Source of the DNA: Frondihabitans sp. PAMC 28766
GTDB lineage: Bacteria; Actinomycetota; Actinomycetes; Actinomycetales; Microbacteriaceae
Length of the DNA stretch: 64,000 bases
Assembly: GCF_001577365.1 (NCBI RefSeq)
Contig: NZ_CP014513.1
Location: forward strand, 744,001 to 808,000
Direction: 5' to 3'
Part shown: positions 8,553 through 17,356 of the stretch, in pieces
Numbering within the stretch: position 1 is the first letter of the stretch
How the letters are laid out: each line of letters starts with the position of its first letter
The notes under the pieces: generated by a model
Databases searched by the model: none
Told to the model about the DNA's origin: nothing
Seen by the model: only the letters and a program-made list of their open reading frames with translations
Program-made: the position numbers and the translations under genes

Positions 8553-10259
8553 TCAGCTGGTTGTCGGAACGTGCCAGACCTGGGTGGAAAGGCCGTTGCA
8601 GTCGTAGATCTGCAACTGCGTTCCATCGGTGGTGATGGCCTGCGGGTCGTCGAGGCAGCGTCCCGACTGCGGGTTGTACAGCGACCCGTCCGAGCGCGCA
8701 GTCCACTGCTGACCGCCCGCACCGTCGCAACCCCAGAGTTCGACTTTGGTGGAGTCGGCGGTGCCGTTGCCGACGATATCCAAGCACTTGTCGTAAGCGC
8801 GAACGGTGCCGTCGGACTCGAGCGCCCACTGCTGCCCTTCTGCGGTGCCGCAGGTATACAGCTGGACAGCGTTTCCGGCGACGGACGTGTTGGTGTTGAC
8901 GTCGACGCACTTACCCGTCGTGCCGGGACCGGTGATCGGCCCGTTGGCGGTGGGCAGGGTGGCGGTGGCGAATTGTGTCTCGCACTTACCCGTCGACACG
9001 TGCGTTCCGGCGAGCATCAGGTAGCTGGTCCCAGAGGTCGCACCGAGCAGAGGGGAGCTGTACCCGGCGCAGGACGTCTCGCTTCCGTCGTAGCCGCCCG
9101 TCGGGTCGGTGGTCACCGCCGTCGTGACCTCCTTCCACGCACCAACGCCAAGGTTCGTGTTCGTGAAAAGCACGTGCCCGGACTCGGCCTCGACGGTGAG
9201 GGACCCGTCCGTACCGGCCACGACACGCTGACCAGAGGCGATGAGAGTGCCGTTGGTGCCACCGGCTGGCGACCACGCCAGGTACGGGGTGTGAAGAAGG
9301 AACCGAGAGTCGCTGGTCTGCATCCGCGTGCCGAGGCTGCTGGGATTCCAGGATTCAGCGTTCGACGTCGTCTTGATGTAGTCGTCGCACGCCTGGTCAG
9401 GGTCGTACCCGTTTTTGCAGTCCTCGTAGCTCATGGCGTAGGTACCGTTGGGAAGGTTGACCACCGTGGCCATGCCGGGTCGTTCGACATTGTTCTGCAC
9501 GGCGACGTCGTAGACCTCGCTGCCCCAGGTCAAGCCTCCGTCGGTGGAGGCGACGTGGGCGATGACCTGGTTGTAGTTATTCGACGAGGGCCTTTCATCG
9601 GAGAAGAAGCACAGGAGGTCACCGTTGCCAGCGACGTCGAACTCGGGCTCCCAAATGCCGTGCCCGGTCGTGTTGGCGGTGCCGGACTCGGACGCACAGG
9701 AACTGCGATAGCTCCACGTCACGCCTTGATTGGTCGACACGTACACTTCGACGGCCTGCTGCGTGTAGTCGCCGTGGTTCCACGCGGTGCCCGCGGCGAG
9801 AAGGGTCCCGGCGGGGAGGTTGCCTTCGGCCTGAGGCAGTTCGTACAGGGTGGGGCCGTCCATGTCCCAGCCGTGCTGGGTGTCGGTTACGGTGCCGATT
9901 GGCGACGGCGTCCACGTGACCCCGTTGTTCGTGGACCGGTAAATGGGAAAGTTCGCTTTGGTGACGCCCGTTCCGGAATGGGCGAAGGTCGCCAGCAGGG
10001 TGCCGTTGGCGGATCCGGAGTGCTGGAGTCGGATGGCCCGCGGGTAGCTGGCATCCTCGGTGGATCCAGAGGCGGTACTCGGTGCGTACAAGACACCGCT
10101 TGATGTGGTCGCGGCGACGGCTGGTGACGCCGAGTGCACCACTCCTCCGAGGGCGAGAGCTGCCGCGGCTACGGCCATGACGATTGTGGCGACACGTCGC
10201 CGTGTCCTCGATCGTGCCCCGGCGCCTCTCGACGCCGCCCCTGAACCTGTGATCGCCAT
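8553..10259 (-). CDS. secreted BNR-repeat (sialidase-fold) glycosidase with ricin-type lectin domain
   Basis: The ATG at 10259 gives 568 aa. An arginine-rich n-region (RSRTRRRVAT), a hydrophobic core and an Ala-rich cleavage zone (SASPAVAA) form a secretion signal. The catalytic region has Asp-box-like repeats STNNGVTWTP, STNQGVTWSY and STDGGLTWGS, typical of six-bladed sialidase-fold hydrolases. The last about 130 residues are a ricin-type beta-trefoil with QxW motifs (GQQWAL, GQQWTA, TQVWHV). It probably attacks an extracellular plant or microbial glycan; the bond is not evident. Longer upstream frames run through the operator and are unlikely to be translated. Two LacI-type operators lie upstream. 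Confidence 0.85.
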   Translation of the reverse strand: MAITGSGAASRGAGARSRTRRRVATIVMAVAAAALALGGVVHSASPAVAATTSSGVLYAPSTASGSTEDASYPRAIRLQHSGSANGTLLATFAHSGTGVTKANFPIYRSTNNGVTWTPSPIGTVTDTQHGWDMDGPTLYELPQAEGNLPAGTLLAAGTAWNHGDYTQQAVEVYVSTNQGVTWSYRSSCASESGTANTTGHGIWEPEFDVAGNGDLLCFFSDERPSSNNYNQVIAHVASTDGGLTWGSEVYDVAVQNNVERPGMATVVNLPNGTYAMSYEDCKNGYDPDQACDDYIKTTSNAESWNPSSLGTRMQTSDSRFLLHTPYLAWSPAGGTNGTLIASGQRVVAGTDGSLTVEAESGHVLFTNTNLGVGAWKEVTTAVTTDPTGGYDGSETSCAGYSSPLLGATSGTSYLMLAGTHVSTGKCETQFATATLPTANGPITGPGTTGKCVDVNTNTSVAGNAVQLYTCGTAEGQQWALESDGTVRAYDKCLDIVGNGTADSTKVELWGCDGAGGQQWTARSDGSLYNPQSGRCLDDPQAITTDGTQLQIYDCNGLSTQVWHVPTTS

Positions 10260-10270
10260 TCGATTCTCCT

Positions 10271-10284
10271 TTGCATCGTTGCAG
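10271..10284. promoter_or_regulatory. LacI-type operator B1
   Basis: TTGCATCGTTGCAG matches the TTGCAGCGTTGCAA family at 12 of 14 bases. It lies 12 bp upstream of the secreted glycosidase start, where binding would block transcription or early elongation. Confidence 0.7.
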
Positions 10285-10323
10285 AACGGATTCGAGGGCG
10301 ACACTAAACCTGATCGAAGGAGA

Positions 10324-10337
10324 TTGCAACGCTGCAA
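10324..10337. promoter_or_regulatory. LacI-type operator B2
   Basis: TTGCAACGCTGCAA is the exact reverse complement of the site at 17074-17087. It lies in the divergent promoter between the BNR glycosidase and the GH2 gene and probably controls both. Confidence 0.8.
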
Positions 10338-10428
10338 TTGTGGTGTTAGCGTGAGCCGATCGAAGGCCGAGCCCGTTGGGCGTCACCGCGTGCCCTCACT
10401 TTTGTCTCTACTCCGAAGGACGTCTTCT

Positions 10429-12498
10429 GTGACTGATTCTCTGCTGGCCCCTGCACTCACGGACACGTCCGGCACCCCACGGGCGGAGTATCCCCGGCCT
10501 CAATTCGACCGGTCCCACAGTTGGCAGCCGTTGAACGGGGTGTGGGACTTCGCCCGGGACGCCGAACATACGAGCGACGGTCCGGCCTTGGAGGAGTGGA
10601 CGGAAAGCATCGTCGTGCCGTTCGCGTGGGAGACCGAAGTCTCGGGCGTGGAGGCCCTCTGGTTGGATCGCGCGTGGTACCGGCGCTTCTTCGAGGTATC
10701 CCGCAGCTTGGACGGGGATCGAACTGTCCTCCACTTCGGCGCAGTCCACCATTCGTGCACGGTCTGGATCGACGGCACCAACGTCGGCGCACACACGGGG
10801 GGCTACGTGCCGTTCGAGTTCGACATCACGGACGCGCTGACGCCAGGCGACGCTCACGAAGTCCTCGTGCGCGTGGACTCCCCCGTGGACAAGCGGAGTA
10901 TCGCACACGGGAAGCAGCGAAGCGTGCCTCGCGACGACTACGACGGCTGCTCGTTCACCCCCACCAGCGGCATCTGGCAATCCGTCTGGCTCGAGGGTCG
11001 CCCCGCCACATACCTGGCCGGCCTCGACCTGCGGGCGACTGACGGTCTGGACGGCATCGATCTCCGAGGAGCCCTCTCCGGGATGGGAACGGCCTCCGCG
11101 ACCCTCACGGTCCTGCTGGACGACGTCGAGGTCTTGACGGGTGTCGGCCCGGCAGAGCTGCAGGCCGGTCTCACGCTCGACATTTCGTCGCCCCGCCTGT
11201 GGTCGCCACAGGATCCCCACCTGTATCGGGTGACTGTGATCGTGGAGTCCGAGAACGGCGAAGACCGGGTGGCCGGGACGACGGGTCTCCGCCGCTTCGA
11301 GACCCTAGGCCCTGAGCTGTACCTCAACGGCACACGTATTTCGATGCGCGGTGTCCTCGACCAGGGCTACTGGCCGCGAACCGGTCTGACAGCACCTGAC
11401 GACGACGCGTTCGTCCGCGATCTCGAGATCGCAAAGCAGGCCGGATTCAACCTCGTCCGCAAGCATCTCAAAATGGAAGATCCCCGTTTCCACTACCACG
11501 CCGACCGGCTGGGCATGCTGGTGTGGGCGGAACCGGCGTCAACGGGGCGATACTCCGCTGAGGCCGCTGCAGCCTTCGCCGACCAGATCGAACCGATGGT
11601 CCGACGAGATGGAAACCATCCCAGCATCATCATCTGGGGCCTCTACAACGAAGAATGGGGCCTCGACTGGGCCCTCCCGGACGACCCCGCAAAGCAAGAA
11701 ACGGTCCGCGACGCGTTCCAGCAAATCAAAAGGCTCGATCCGTCGCGGCCGGCCGTGGACAACTCCGGATGGACCCACCTCGACACGGATCTCGTCGACT
11801 GGCACGTCTACGACGAGAAGCCCGCTGGTTGGGCCGACAAGGTAAGGGACCTCGTCACCGACTCCGCGCCGAGCTTCCCCGTCGCTATCGCCGTCGACAG
11901 AATCGTCGACAAGAAGCTGATGGTCGAGGGCGACGTCCCGTCTGACGTGCCGTTCGTGAACAGCGAATTCGGCGGCGGTTACACGTCCGTCGAACGTGGT
12001 TGGAATCTGCACTGGCAGACGCAAGAACTCCGTCGGCACGACTCGATCGCCGGTTACGTGTGGACCGAACTGAACGACATCGAGCACGAGACCGCTGGCA
12101 TCGTCGACTTCGAGCGCCATCTGCGGGATCACGGTGGCCGGCCGCCGGCCGATGCCAACGCCGAGACGGTAACCGTCTTCGACGTCACTCCCCTGGAACC
12201 CGGCAGAGACCTCGTCGCTCCGGACGGCGTCGCGCGGCTCGGCGTGGCCGTGTCGCACCACGGCTCCTCCGCGGTGGACGTGCATGTCGCCGTGGCCTGG
12301 GGACCCGTCTTCAGCGAGGCCCCCACCGGGATGGCCGAGAACGCTGGCACCGTGCGCGTCGATCCGTTCCGGCTCAGCGGCACGGTCACACTCGAGGTCC
12401 CTCTTCCAGCCGATGCGTCATCGTCTCGCCTTCACGTGACCCTGTCGACGAACGGCGAGCTCATCGGCCGTGGATCCGTCGACGTGGTTCGCGACTGA
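10429..12498 (+). CDS. GH2 family glycoside hydrolase (beta-galactosidase/glucuronidase type)
   Basis: A GTG at 10429, 10 bases after GAAGGA, gives 689 aa. The order is an N-terminal jelly-roll (FDRSHSWQPLNGVWDFAR, residues about 25-190), an immunoglobulin-like domain, and a TIM barrel from about 295. The acid/base sits in WGLYNEEW (N407, E408) and the nucleophile is probably E513 in FVNSEFGGG. There is no signal peptide, so it should act on oligosaccharides after import. It shares operators with the ABC importer at 13.6-17.0 kb. Exact beta-glycoside specificity is not deducible. Confidence 0.9.
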   Translation: MTDSLLAPALTDTSGTPRAEYPRPQFDRSHSWQPLNGVWDFARDAEHTSDGPALEEWTESIVVPFAWETEVSGVEALWLDRAWYRRFFEVSRSLDGDRTVLHFGAVHHSCTVWIDGTNVGAHTGGYVPFEFDITDALTPGDAHEVLVRVDSPVDKRSIAHGKQRSVPRDDYDGCSFTPTSGIWQSVWLEGRPATYLAGLDLRATDGLDGIDLRGALSGMGTASATLTVLLDDVEVLTGVGPAELQAGLTLDISSPRLWSPQDPHLYRVTVIVESENGEDRVAGTTGLRRFETLGPELYLNGTRISMRGVLDQGYWPRTGLTAPDDDAFVRDLEIAKQAGFNLVRKHLKMEDPRFHYHADRLGMLVWAEPASTGRYSAEAAAAFADQIEPMVRRDGNHPSIIIWGLYNEEWGLDWALPDDPAKQETVRDAFQQIKRLDPSRPAVDNSGWTHLDTDLVDWHVYDEKPAGWADKVRDLVTDSAPSFPVAIAVDRIVDKKLMVEGDVPSDVPFVNSEFGGGYTSVERGWNLHWQTQELRRHDSIAGYVWTELNDIEHETAGIVDFERHLRDHGGRPPADANAETVTVFDVTPLEPGRDLVAPDGVARLGVAVSHHGSSAVDVHVAVAWGPVFSEAPTGMAENAGTVRVDPFRLSGTVTLEVPLPADASSSRLHVTLSTNGELIGRGSVDVVRD

Positions 12499-12522
12499 GC
12501 AGATCCATACCCTCCGCCAATT

Positions 12523-12555
12523 GGCCCGCGCCCTCAGATGTCGAGGGCGCGGGCC
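12523..12555. terminator. strong bidirectional hairpin
   Basis: GGCCCGCGCCCTC and GAGGGCGCGGGCC form a perfect 13-bp stem with a 7-base loop, 25 bp after the GH2 stop. The last codons of the convergent LacI gene lie inside it, so it can end transcription from the left and possibly from both sides. Confidence 0.75.
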
Positions 12556-13580
12556 TCGTGTGTTCGCCCGGTCGTACTCTCCCGAACAGCCAGGTGATAG
12601 GGCGCTCTCAGCTCCTCGCCGGGGTGATCGGAGTGGTCGCGGAGACGCGCCTGCAGGCGCGTGATGGCGATGCGGGCGACTTCCGGTTTGTCCGGTGAGA
12701 CGGTGGTCAGTGAGGGAGTGTGGTACCGCCCGGCTTCGATGTCGTCGAAACCGACGACGGCGACGTCTTCCGGCACGCGAAGGCCGGCCGCGAGGAGAGT
12801 GCGAATGGCGCCGATGGCGAGCAGGTCGTTGAAGCAGAACACGGCATCGACGCGTGGACCCGGCCGATTCAGCAATTCGGTCATTGCGGCCGAGCCGTCC
12901 GAGAAGTGGAAGCGTCGGGTCGGGATGATAAGCGAGGAGTCGACCTGGCGACCGCGGGCGTGATGGGCCAAGAGATATCCCTGGGTCCGGAGCTGCGCGG
13001 TCTCGCCGGTTTCGTACGGCTGGTCACCGATGGCGGCGATACGACTCCGGCCCAGGTCCATGAGGTGTTCGGTGGCTTCTTGCGCCGCGGCGACGTTGTC
13101 GATCGTCACGTGATCGAACTCGCTCCCGGCGATCCGCTCACCCAGCAGCACCAAGGGGGTCGTCGATCCCCTCTCGGCCAGATCGGCGCGGGAGAGGGCC
13201 AGAGGGCTGAGCAGGATCCCGTCGAACATGGCGGCCCGTCCGTCACGGCTGAGCAGTTCTCGTTCTCGTTCGGGTTCTCCGTCTGTCTGGTCGACGACCA
13301 CAGTGAAGCCGGCGTCCCGACCGAGAGTCACCACAGAGCGCGCCAGCTCCGAGAAGTACGGCACATCCAACTCGGGAACGACCAGCGCGATAAGGCCGCT
13401 CCGACCACTCTTGAGGTTTCGCGCGGCGACATTGGGGCGGTATCCGAGCTTCGCCACGGCCGCCTCGACCCGTTCCCGCTTCGGGGCACTCACCGGCGCG
13501 TAGCCGTTCACCACGTTCGAAACGGTGCGGACGGAGACGCCGGCGAGCTCCGCGACGTCCTGCAATCGCGCTGCAGCCAC
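12534..13580 (-). CDS. LacI family regulator of the BNR/GH2/ABC locus
   Basis: The protein has 348 aa with the helix-turn-helix LQDVAELAGVSVRTVSNVVN, hinge region PNVAARNLKSGRSG and effector-binding domain (VAVVGFDDIEAGRYHTPSLTTV). It lies between the GH2 gene and the ABC importer. Its own promoter carries operator B3 (13614), so it probably represses itself and all flanking units until a sugar is imported. It is the only LacI gene between the four related operators, which supports the assignment. Confidence 0.92.
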   Translation of the reverse strand: MAAARLQDVAELAGVSVRTVSNVVNGYAPVSAPKRERVEAAVAKLGYRPNVAARNLKSGRSGLIALVVPELDVPYFSELARSVVTLGRDAGFTVVVDQTDGEPERERELLSRDGRAAMFDGILLSPLALSRADLAERGSTTPLVLLGERIAGSEFDHVTIDNVAAAQEATEHLMDLGRSRIAAIGDQPYETGETAQLRTQGYLLAHHARGRQVDSSLIIPTRRFHFSDGSAAMTELLNRPGPRVDAVFCFNDLLAIGAIRTLLAAGLRVPEDVAVVGFDDIEAGRYHTPSLTTVSPDKPEVARIAITRLQARLRDHSDHPGEELRAPYHLAVRESTTGRTHEARALDI

Positions 13581-13613
13581 TCTTCACCTCCGGGTCGAGA
13601 GACCCCCAGCCTA

Positions 13614-13627
13614 TTTCAACGCTGCAG
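13614..13627. promoter_or_regulatory. LacI-type operator B3 (autoregulatory)
   Basis: TTTCAACGCTGCAG is a one- or two-base variant of TTGCAACGCTGCAA, placed about 35 bp upstream of the regulator start on the minus strand. Confidence 0.65.
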
Positions 13628-13645
13628 AGGCGCGAATCCCCCGTG

Positions 13646-14548
13646 TCAGCCTGTCGTGCTGCCCTGCAGCATGCCGCCGCGGAAGTACCGCTCGAGGATT
13701 AAAAAGAGCGCGATCAGCGGGAGGACGGTGACGAGACCTCCGGTGATGAGGATCGGCACCAGGTCGGCCTTCGACCCGGTCTCGGCTGCCTGCGAGAGTG
13801 ACGAGAGCCCGACAGTGAGCGGATACAGGCTGTTCTTGCTGAAGATGACCAGCGGCAGAAAGTAGTTGTTCCACACGGCCACGACTGTCAAGAGAAGAAC
13901 TGTCATCAAGCCGGGAACGGACAAAGGGAGTGCGATCCGGATGAAGATGCCGAGTTCACTCGCCCCGTCGAGCCGGGCGGCTTCGATGAGGTCATTGGGC
14001 ACGGAGGCGTCCATGAAGGTGCGCATGAGGACGATGCCAACGATCGACACCATGCTGGGCAGGATCATGCCCCAGATCGAGTTGACGAGACCGACCTTGG
14101 CGTAGACGAGGAAGAGCGGGAGCGCGATCGAGGTGATCGGCACCAGCAGGGTCGCCATGACCAAGAAGAAGAGAGCGTTCGATCCCCGGAACCGGTATCG
14201 CGAGAATCCGTAACCGGCCAGCGCAGACAGAAGGGTCGCTCCGACGGCGCCCACGACGGCGTAGAGCATGGTGTTCTTCAGCCAGACGACGAAGATGCCG
14301 GCGCCGCTGATGTCCTGGCCGAGGGCCCGGATATTGCTGAAGAGGGTGAACGGTCCGCTGAACCAGAACCCGAAACTGCCATAGACGTTGGCCTGGTTCT
14401 TCGTGGCGTTGATGAGGAGCCAGAGGAGCGGCGCGAGGATGAAAACCCCGAAGAGGCAGGTGGCTATGGTCAGGGCGATCCGTGTCACCGGGGTGACTCC
14501 GTACAGGCGCAGGGGTACCTGCTCAGGTGCGACTTTCTGGCGGGTCAT
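13646..14548 (-). CDS. carbohydrate ABC transporter permease, MalG type
   Basis: The ATG at 14548 gives 300 aa with six hydrophobic segments. The EAA loop is present as EAARLDGASELGIFIRIALPLSVPG, the coupling site for the ATPase. The stop of the upstream MalF-type gene overlaps this start by 4 bases (ATGA). With the partner permease and binding protein it forms a CUT1 oligosaccharide importer. No ATPase gene is present, so a shared MsmK-type ATPase elsewhere is expected. Confidence 0.93.
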   Translation of the reverse strand: MTRQKVAPEQVPLRLYGVTPVTRIALTIATCLFGVFILAPLLWLLINATKNQANVYGSFGFWFSGPFTLFSNIRALGQDISGAGIFVVWLKNTMLYAVVGAVGATLLSALAGYGFSRYRFRGSNALFFLVMATLLVPITSIALPLFLVYAKVGLVNSIWGMILPSMVSIVGIVLMRTFMDASVPNDLIEAARLDGASELGIFIRIALPLSVPGLMTVLLLTVVAVWNNYFLPLVIFSKNSLYPLTVGLSSLSQAAETGSKADLVPILITGGLVTVLPLIALFLILERYFRGGMLQGSTTG

Positions 14549-15510
14549 TTCGCTTCTCCTCTCCGACGGGTGAGTGCGAAGGCGCCGACCGACACCAGAC
14601 CGATGATGACGGCGAGCACGATGGCAGCGGCGGCACCGAGGTTGTACTGCCCGCTGCCGACAGCGGTGTTGTAGACGAACAGGGACGGTGTGAATCCGAA
14701 CGAGATCGCCTGCGGCTGGAAGGCTGCGAGGATCGACGGTTCGGTGAACAGCTGCAGTGCCCCGACGGCATTCAAGAAGACCAGCGTCACGATGGAGGGG
14801 ATGACCATCGGCAGCTTGATCCGCACGATGATCGTCCAGAGCGACGCTCCCTCCATGATCGCAGCCTCGGTCACCTCTCTGGGGATCGACTTGAGGGAGG
14901 TGAAGAGGATGGTCATGTTGTAACCGGTCCACTCCCAGATGACGATGAGGATGATCGTCGGCAGAATCAGGCCGCTCGAGAAGAAGTTCACATTCCCGAG
15001 CCCGAGGGCTTTGGCGAACTCGGCGTAGGGCCCGAAGCCCGGCAAGAGCAGGAAGGACCACATCACGGATGCCACGACACCGGGGACGGCGAAGGGCATG
15101 AAGAAGATGGTGCGGAAGAAGCGGCTGAACGGCACGATCCCGGCGTCGAAGATCGCCGCGAATGCGAAGGCGAGCGCGATCGTCACGGGAACCTGGATGA
15201 CCGCGAACAGCAGCACCCGGCCGACACCGCTCCAGAACACGGTCGAGTGCATGACCGTCACGTAGTTGGCCAGACCCGAGAAGCGGTTGCCTCCGATCAG
15301 CCGGCTGGTGAAGAGGCTCGTATAGACGGCGTAGACGGTCGGCACCAGCATGAACAGGGCGAGCATCAGCATGTGCGGGGCGACGAAGACGGCGCCGGGC
15401 CATTGCCGGCGTGACGAACGGCGGGGGCGCCGGCCATGTGTCGGCATAGTGGAGACCTCGTGCGGTGACGGCTGAGCCGAACGGGGCGCTCGAAGCGTGT
15501 GCTCCGACAT
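14545..15510 (-). CDS. carbohydrate ABC transporter permease, MalF type
   Basis: The ATG at 15510 follows AAGGA and gives 321 aa. A basic cytosolic N-terminus (GRRPRRSSRRQ) precedes six or more membrane segments. The EAA coupling loop reads EAAIMEGASLWTIIVRIKLPMVIPS. It forms the heterodimeric channel with the MalG-type protein. A strong intercistronic hairpin separates it from the binding-protein gene, which would allow more binding protein than permease to be made. Confidence 0.93.
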   Translation of the reverse strand: MSEHTLRAPRSAQPSPHEVSTMPTHGRRPRRSSRRQWPGAVFVAPHMLMLALFMLVPTVYAVYTSLFTSRLIGGNRFSGLANYVTVMHSTVFWSGVGRVLLFAVIQVPVTIALAFAFAAIFDAGIVPFSRFFRTIFFMPFAVPGVVASVMWSFLLLPGFGPYAEFAKALGLGNVNFFSSGLILPTIILIVIWEWTGYNMTILFTSLKSIPREVTEAAIMEGASLWTIIVRIKLPMVIPSIVTLVFLNAVGALQLFTEPSILAAFQPQAISFGFTPSLFVYNTAVGSGQYNLGAAAAIVLAVIIGLVSVGAFALTRRRGEAK

Positions 15511-15534
15511 GGGGGGTCCTTCCGGTGCGGGGAG

Positions 15535-15568
15535 GTGCCGGGCACCACCTGTCGGTGGTGCCCGGCAC
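15535..15568 (-). promoter_or_regulatory. intercistronic hairpin after the binding-protein gene
   Basis: A perfect 15-bp inverted repeat (GTGCCGGGCACCACC with its complement, loop TGTC) lies between the binding-protein stop and the permease start. It has no T run. Such hairpins commonly stabilise the upstream mRNA or attenuate downstream expression in importer operons. Confidence 0.7.
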
Positions 15569-15593
15569 GGGGAGAGAGCGTCGAGGCGTCCGA

Positions 15594-16994
15594 CTAATCG
15601 GTCGAGACCGTGAAGCCCTGGCTCTTGGCGTACGAGACCATCGACTTCTGGAACGACGCGAAAGCCTGCGGCAGAGTCTCGGTGCCCTTGGTGACGCCAG
15701 CAAACGTCGACGTCCACTGGGTGAGGGCCGCGGTCATGATCGGCGGCCACTCCGGGCTGATCATGTTCTGGGCGGCTGCCGCGAACGTCACGTTGGACAT
15801 CGACGTGCCGGAGATCGGGAGGGTCGTCTTCTGGAACGTCGACGAGTTCAGCAGCGGCAGATATCCGGGGAACGCCCCCGCGACCGGGCCGCTGAGGATC
15901 TTCCAGGAGTCGGCGGAGCCACCGAACCACTTCACGAATTCCGCAGCTTCCTTCGCGTGCGGGGTACCCTTGACGACCGTCAAAGTCGAGCCTCCCCAGT
16001 TGCCCGAGAGCTTGTCGCCGGCTTTCACCTGCGGCAGGGGTGCCGCTTTCCAGTCACCGATCGTCTTCTTGATGCTGAGCTGCATGCCCACGGGACCCCA
16101 TGCCGGGCTGAGCCGGGCGGCGTTGGCGCCGCTGTCGAGGTTCGCCCACTGCGCGGGCGAGAAGTCAGCGGCGGTGGTCACTTCTTTCGCCGCGATGAGC
16201 TTCTGCCAGAAATTCGCGAAAGACGTCTCGGACGCTCCCGTGAAGTGAATGCCCAGCTTTGATCCGCCCGTGTAGGTGAACGGGAACGCGTTGTACTGCT
16301 GCATCAGAGCCAGGACGTCTTGGGCACTCTCGGGGTCGAAGTTCGTGATCGCCGCAGACGAGTCTTTCTGCTTGAGCGCGGCCGCGGTCGCCGCGAAGTC
16401 GCTCCACGTCGCGGGAACGGCGAGACCGTTCGTCGAGAATTCCTTCGTGTTGTAGAAGAGCGCCATCGGGCCCAGGTCGACCGGCATCGCAAAGATCTTC
16501 TTGCCCTGCGTGACCTGGGACCAGGCCACGGGGGCCTCGTTCTTCTTCGCGGACGCGAGGCCGTACTTTGACAGGTCGAGGAGACTGTTCGTCACCTCGA
16601 ACGAAGGCAGCTCGAAGTACTCGATCTGGGCGACGTCGGGAGTTCCGCTGCCCGCCTTCAGGGCATCGTTGAGCTTGGTGTATTCGGCAGTCGATGCGCC
16701 CGCGTTCTCGAGCTTCACACAGATCTTCGGGTGCGTCTTGTTGAACTGCTTGACCGCAAGGTCATACCCCGCCGACCACCCCCAGAACGTGACCGGGGTA
16801 GCCGAAGACGAGCAACCAGAGGCAGTCGCCGAGCTCGAACTGGCCGAAGGGGACGCGGCAGTACCTGCACCGCTGCTGCAAGCAGTGAGAGCCACGACCG
16901 CGCCCACCGCCAGCGCCGCGGCGGCAATCCGTTTCTTGGGTGATCGACGGAAGGCGGCGTCTGTGACGCGGGAGAAAAGCGATGCAGATCGCAT
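15594..16994 (-). CDS. extracellular solute-binding lipoprotein of a CUT1 ABC importer
   Basis: The ATG at 16994 gives 466 aa. A basic n-region (KKRIAAAALAVGAVV) and lipobox LTAC with Cys39 mark a lipoprotein anchored outside the membrane. The mature part is a family 1 sugar-binding fold (VTFWGWSAGYDLAVKQFN, GTPDVAQIEY, IFAMPVDLGPMALFYNTKEF). It captures the oligosaccharide for the two permeases downstream. An upstream in-frame extension would be read through the operator and is rejected. The promoter carries operator B4. Confidence 0.93.
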   Translation of the reverse strand: MRSASLFSRVTDAAFRRSPKKRIAAAALAVGAVVALTACSSGAGTAASPSASSSSATASGCSSSATPVTFWGWSAGYDLAVKQFNKTHPKICVKLENAGASTAEYTKLNDALKAGSGTPDVAQIEYFELPSFEVTNSLLDLSKYGLASAKKNEAPVAWSQVTQGKKIFAMPVDLGPMALFYNTKEFSTNGLAVPATWSDFAATAAALKQKDSSAAITNFDPESAQDVLALMQQYNAFPFTYTGGSKLGIHFTGASETSFANFWQKLIAAKEVTTAADFSPAQWANLDSGANAARLSPAWGPVGMQLSIKKTIGDWKAAPLPQVKAGDKLSGNWGGSTLTVVKGTPHAKEAAEFVKWFGGSADSWKILSGPVAGAFPGYLPLLNSSTFQKTTLPISGTSMSNVTFAAAAQNMISPEWPPIMTAALTQWTSTFAGVTKGTETLPQAFASFQKSMVSYAKSQGFTVSTD

Positions 16995-17073
16995 GACGGT
17001 CCTATCTTCATTGACCGGATGTCGGGCACAAGAGTGCCGATTGCTGTGGGTGACGCCGACTGTAGCAAGCATT

Positions 17074-17087
17074 TTGCAGCGTTGCAA
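17074..17087. promoter_or_regulatory. LacI-type operator B4
   Basis: TTGCAGCGTTGCAA is a near-perfect palindrome 80 bp upstream of the binding-protein start and identical in reverse complement to B2. It should control the importer operon. Confidence 0.8.
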
Positions 17088-17356
17088 TCACTGACCGTTT
17101 GGCTGGCGGTCCGCTGTGGTGAGGGAGCTGACGTCCATCCGAGCTCGCCGACGCTGCGTTCCCGCCGCAACCGTGATCAGCGGGGGCGTTCGACACCCGT
17201 CTCGTCAAATGCAGAGCCATGGTTCTGCTTCTGAGAGAGTTGCCGCCCCGGCGAAAGCACGAGCTCGAGCCCTGTTCGGCCTCATCCCCACCGTCTCGAC
17301 TGAGACCACCGTTCAGACGGTCGTCGGCCTGTCCCCGACAACAGTTCAACGGTCGG

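Noticed and set aside
10260..10337. N-terminal extension of the BNR glycosidase (MQRCNLLRSG...)
   Set aside because: It would be read through operators B1 and B2 and place residues before a normal signal peptide; the ATG at 10259 is better.
13646..15930. Very long minus-strand frames that run through both permease genes
   Set aside because: Only the parts after the ATGs at 14548 and 15510 show permease sequence; the rest is shadow frame of the neighbour.
16995..17087. N-terminal extension of the binding lipoprotein (MQRCKMLATVG...)
   Set aside because: It starts inside operator B4 and would bury the lipoprotein signal.
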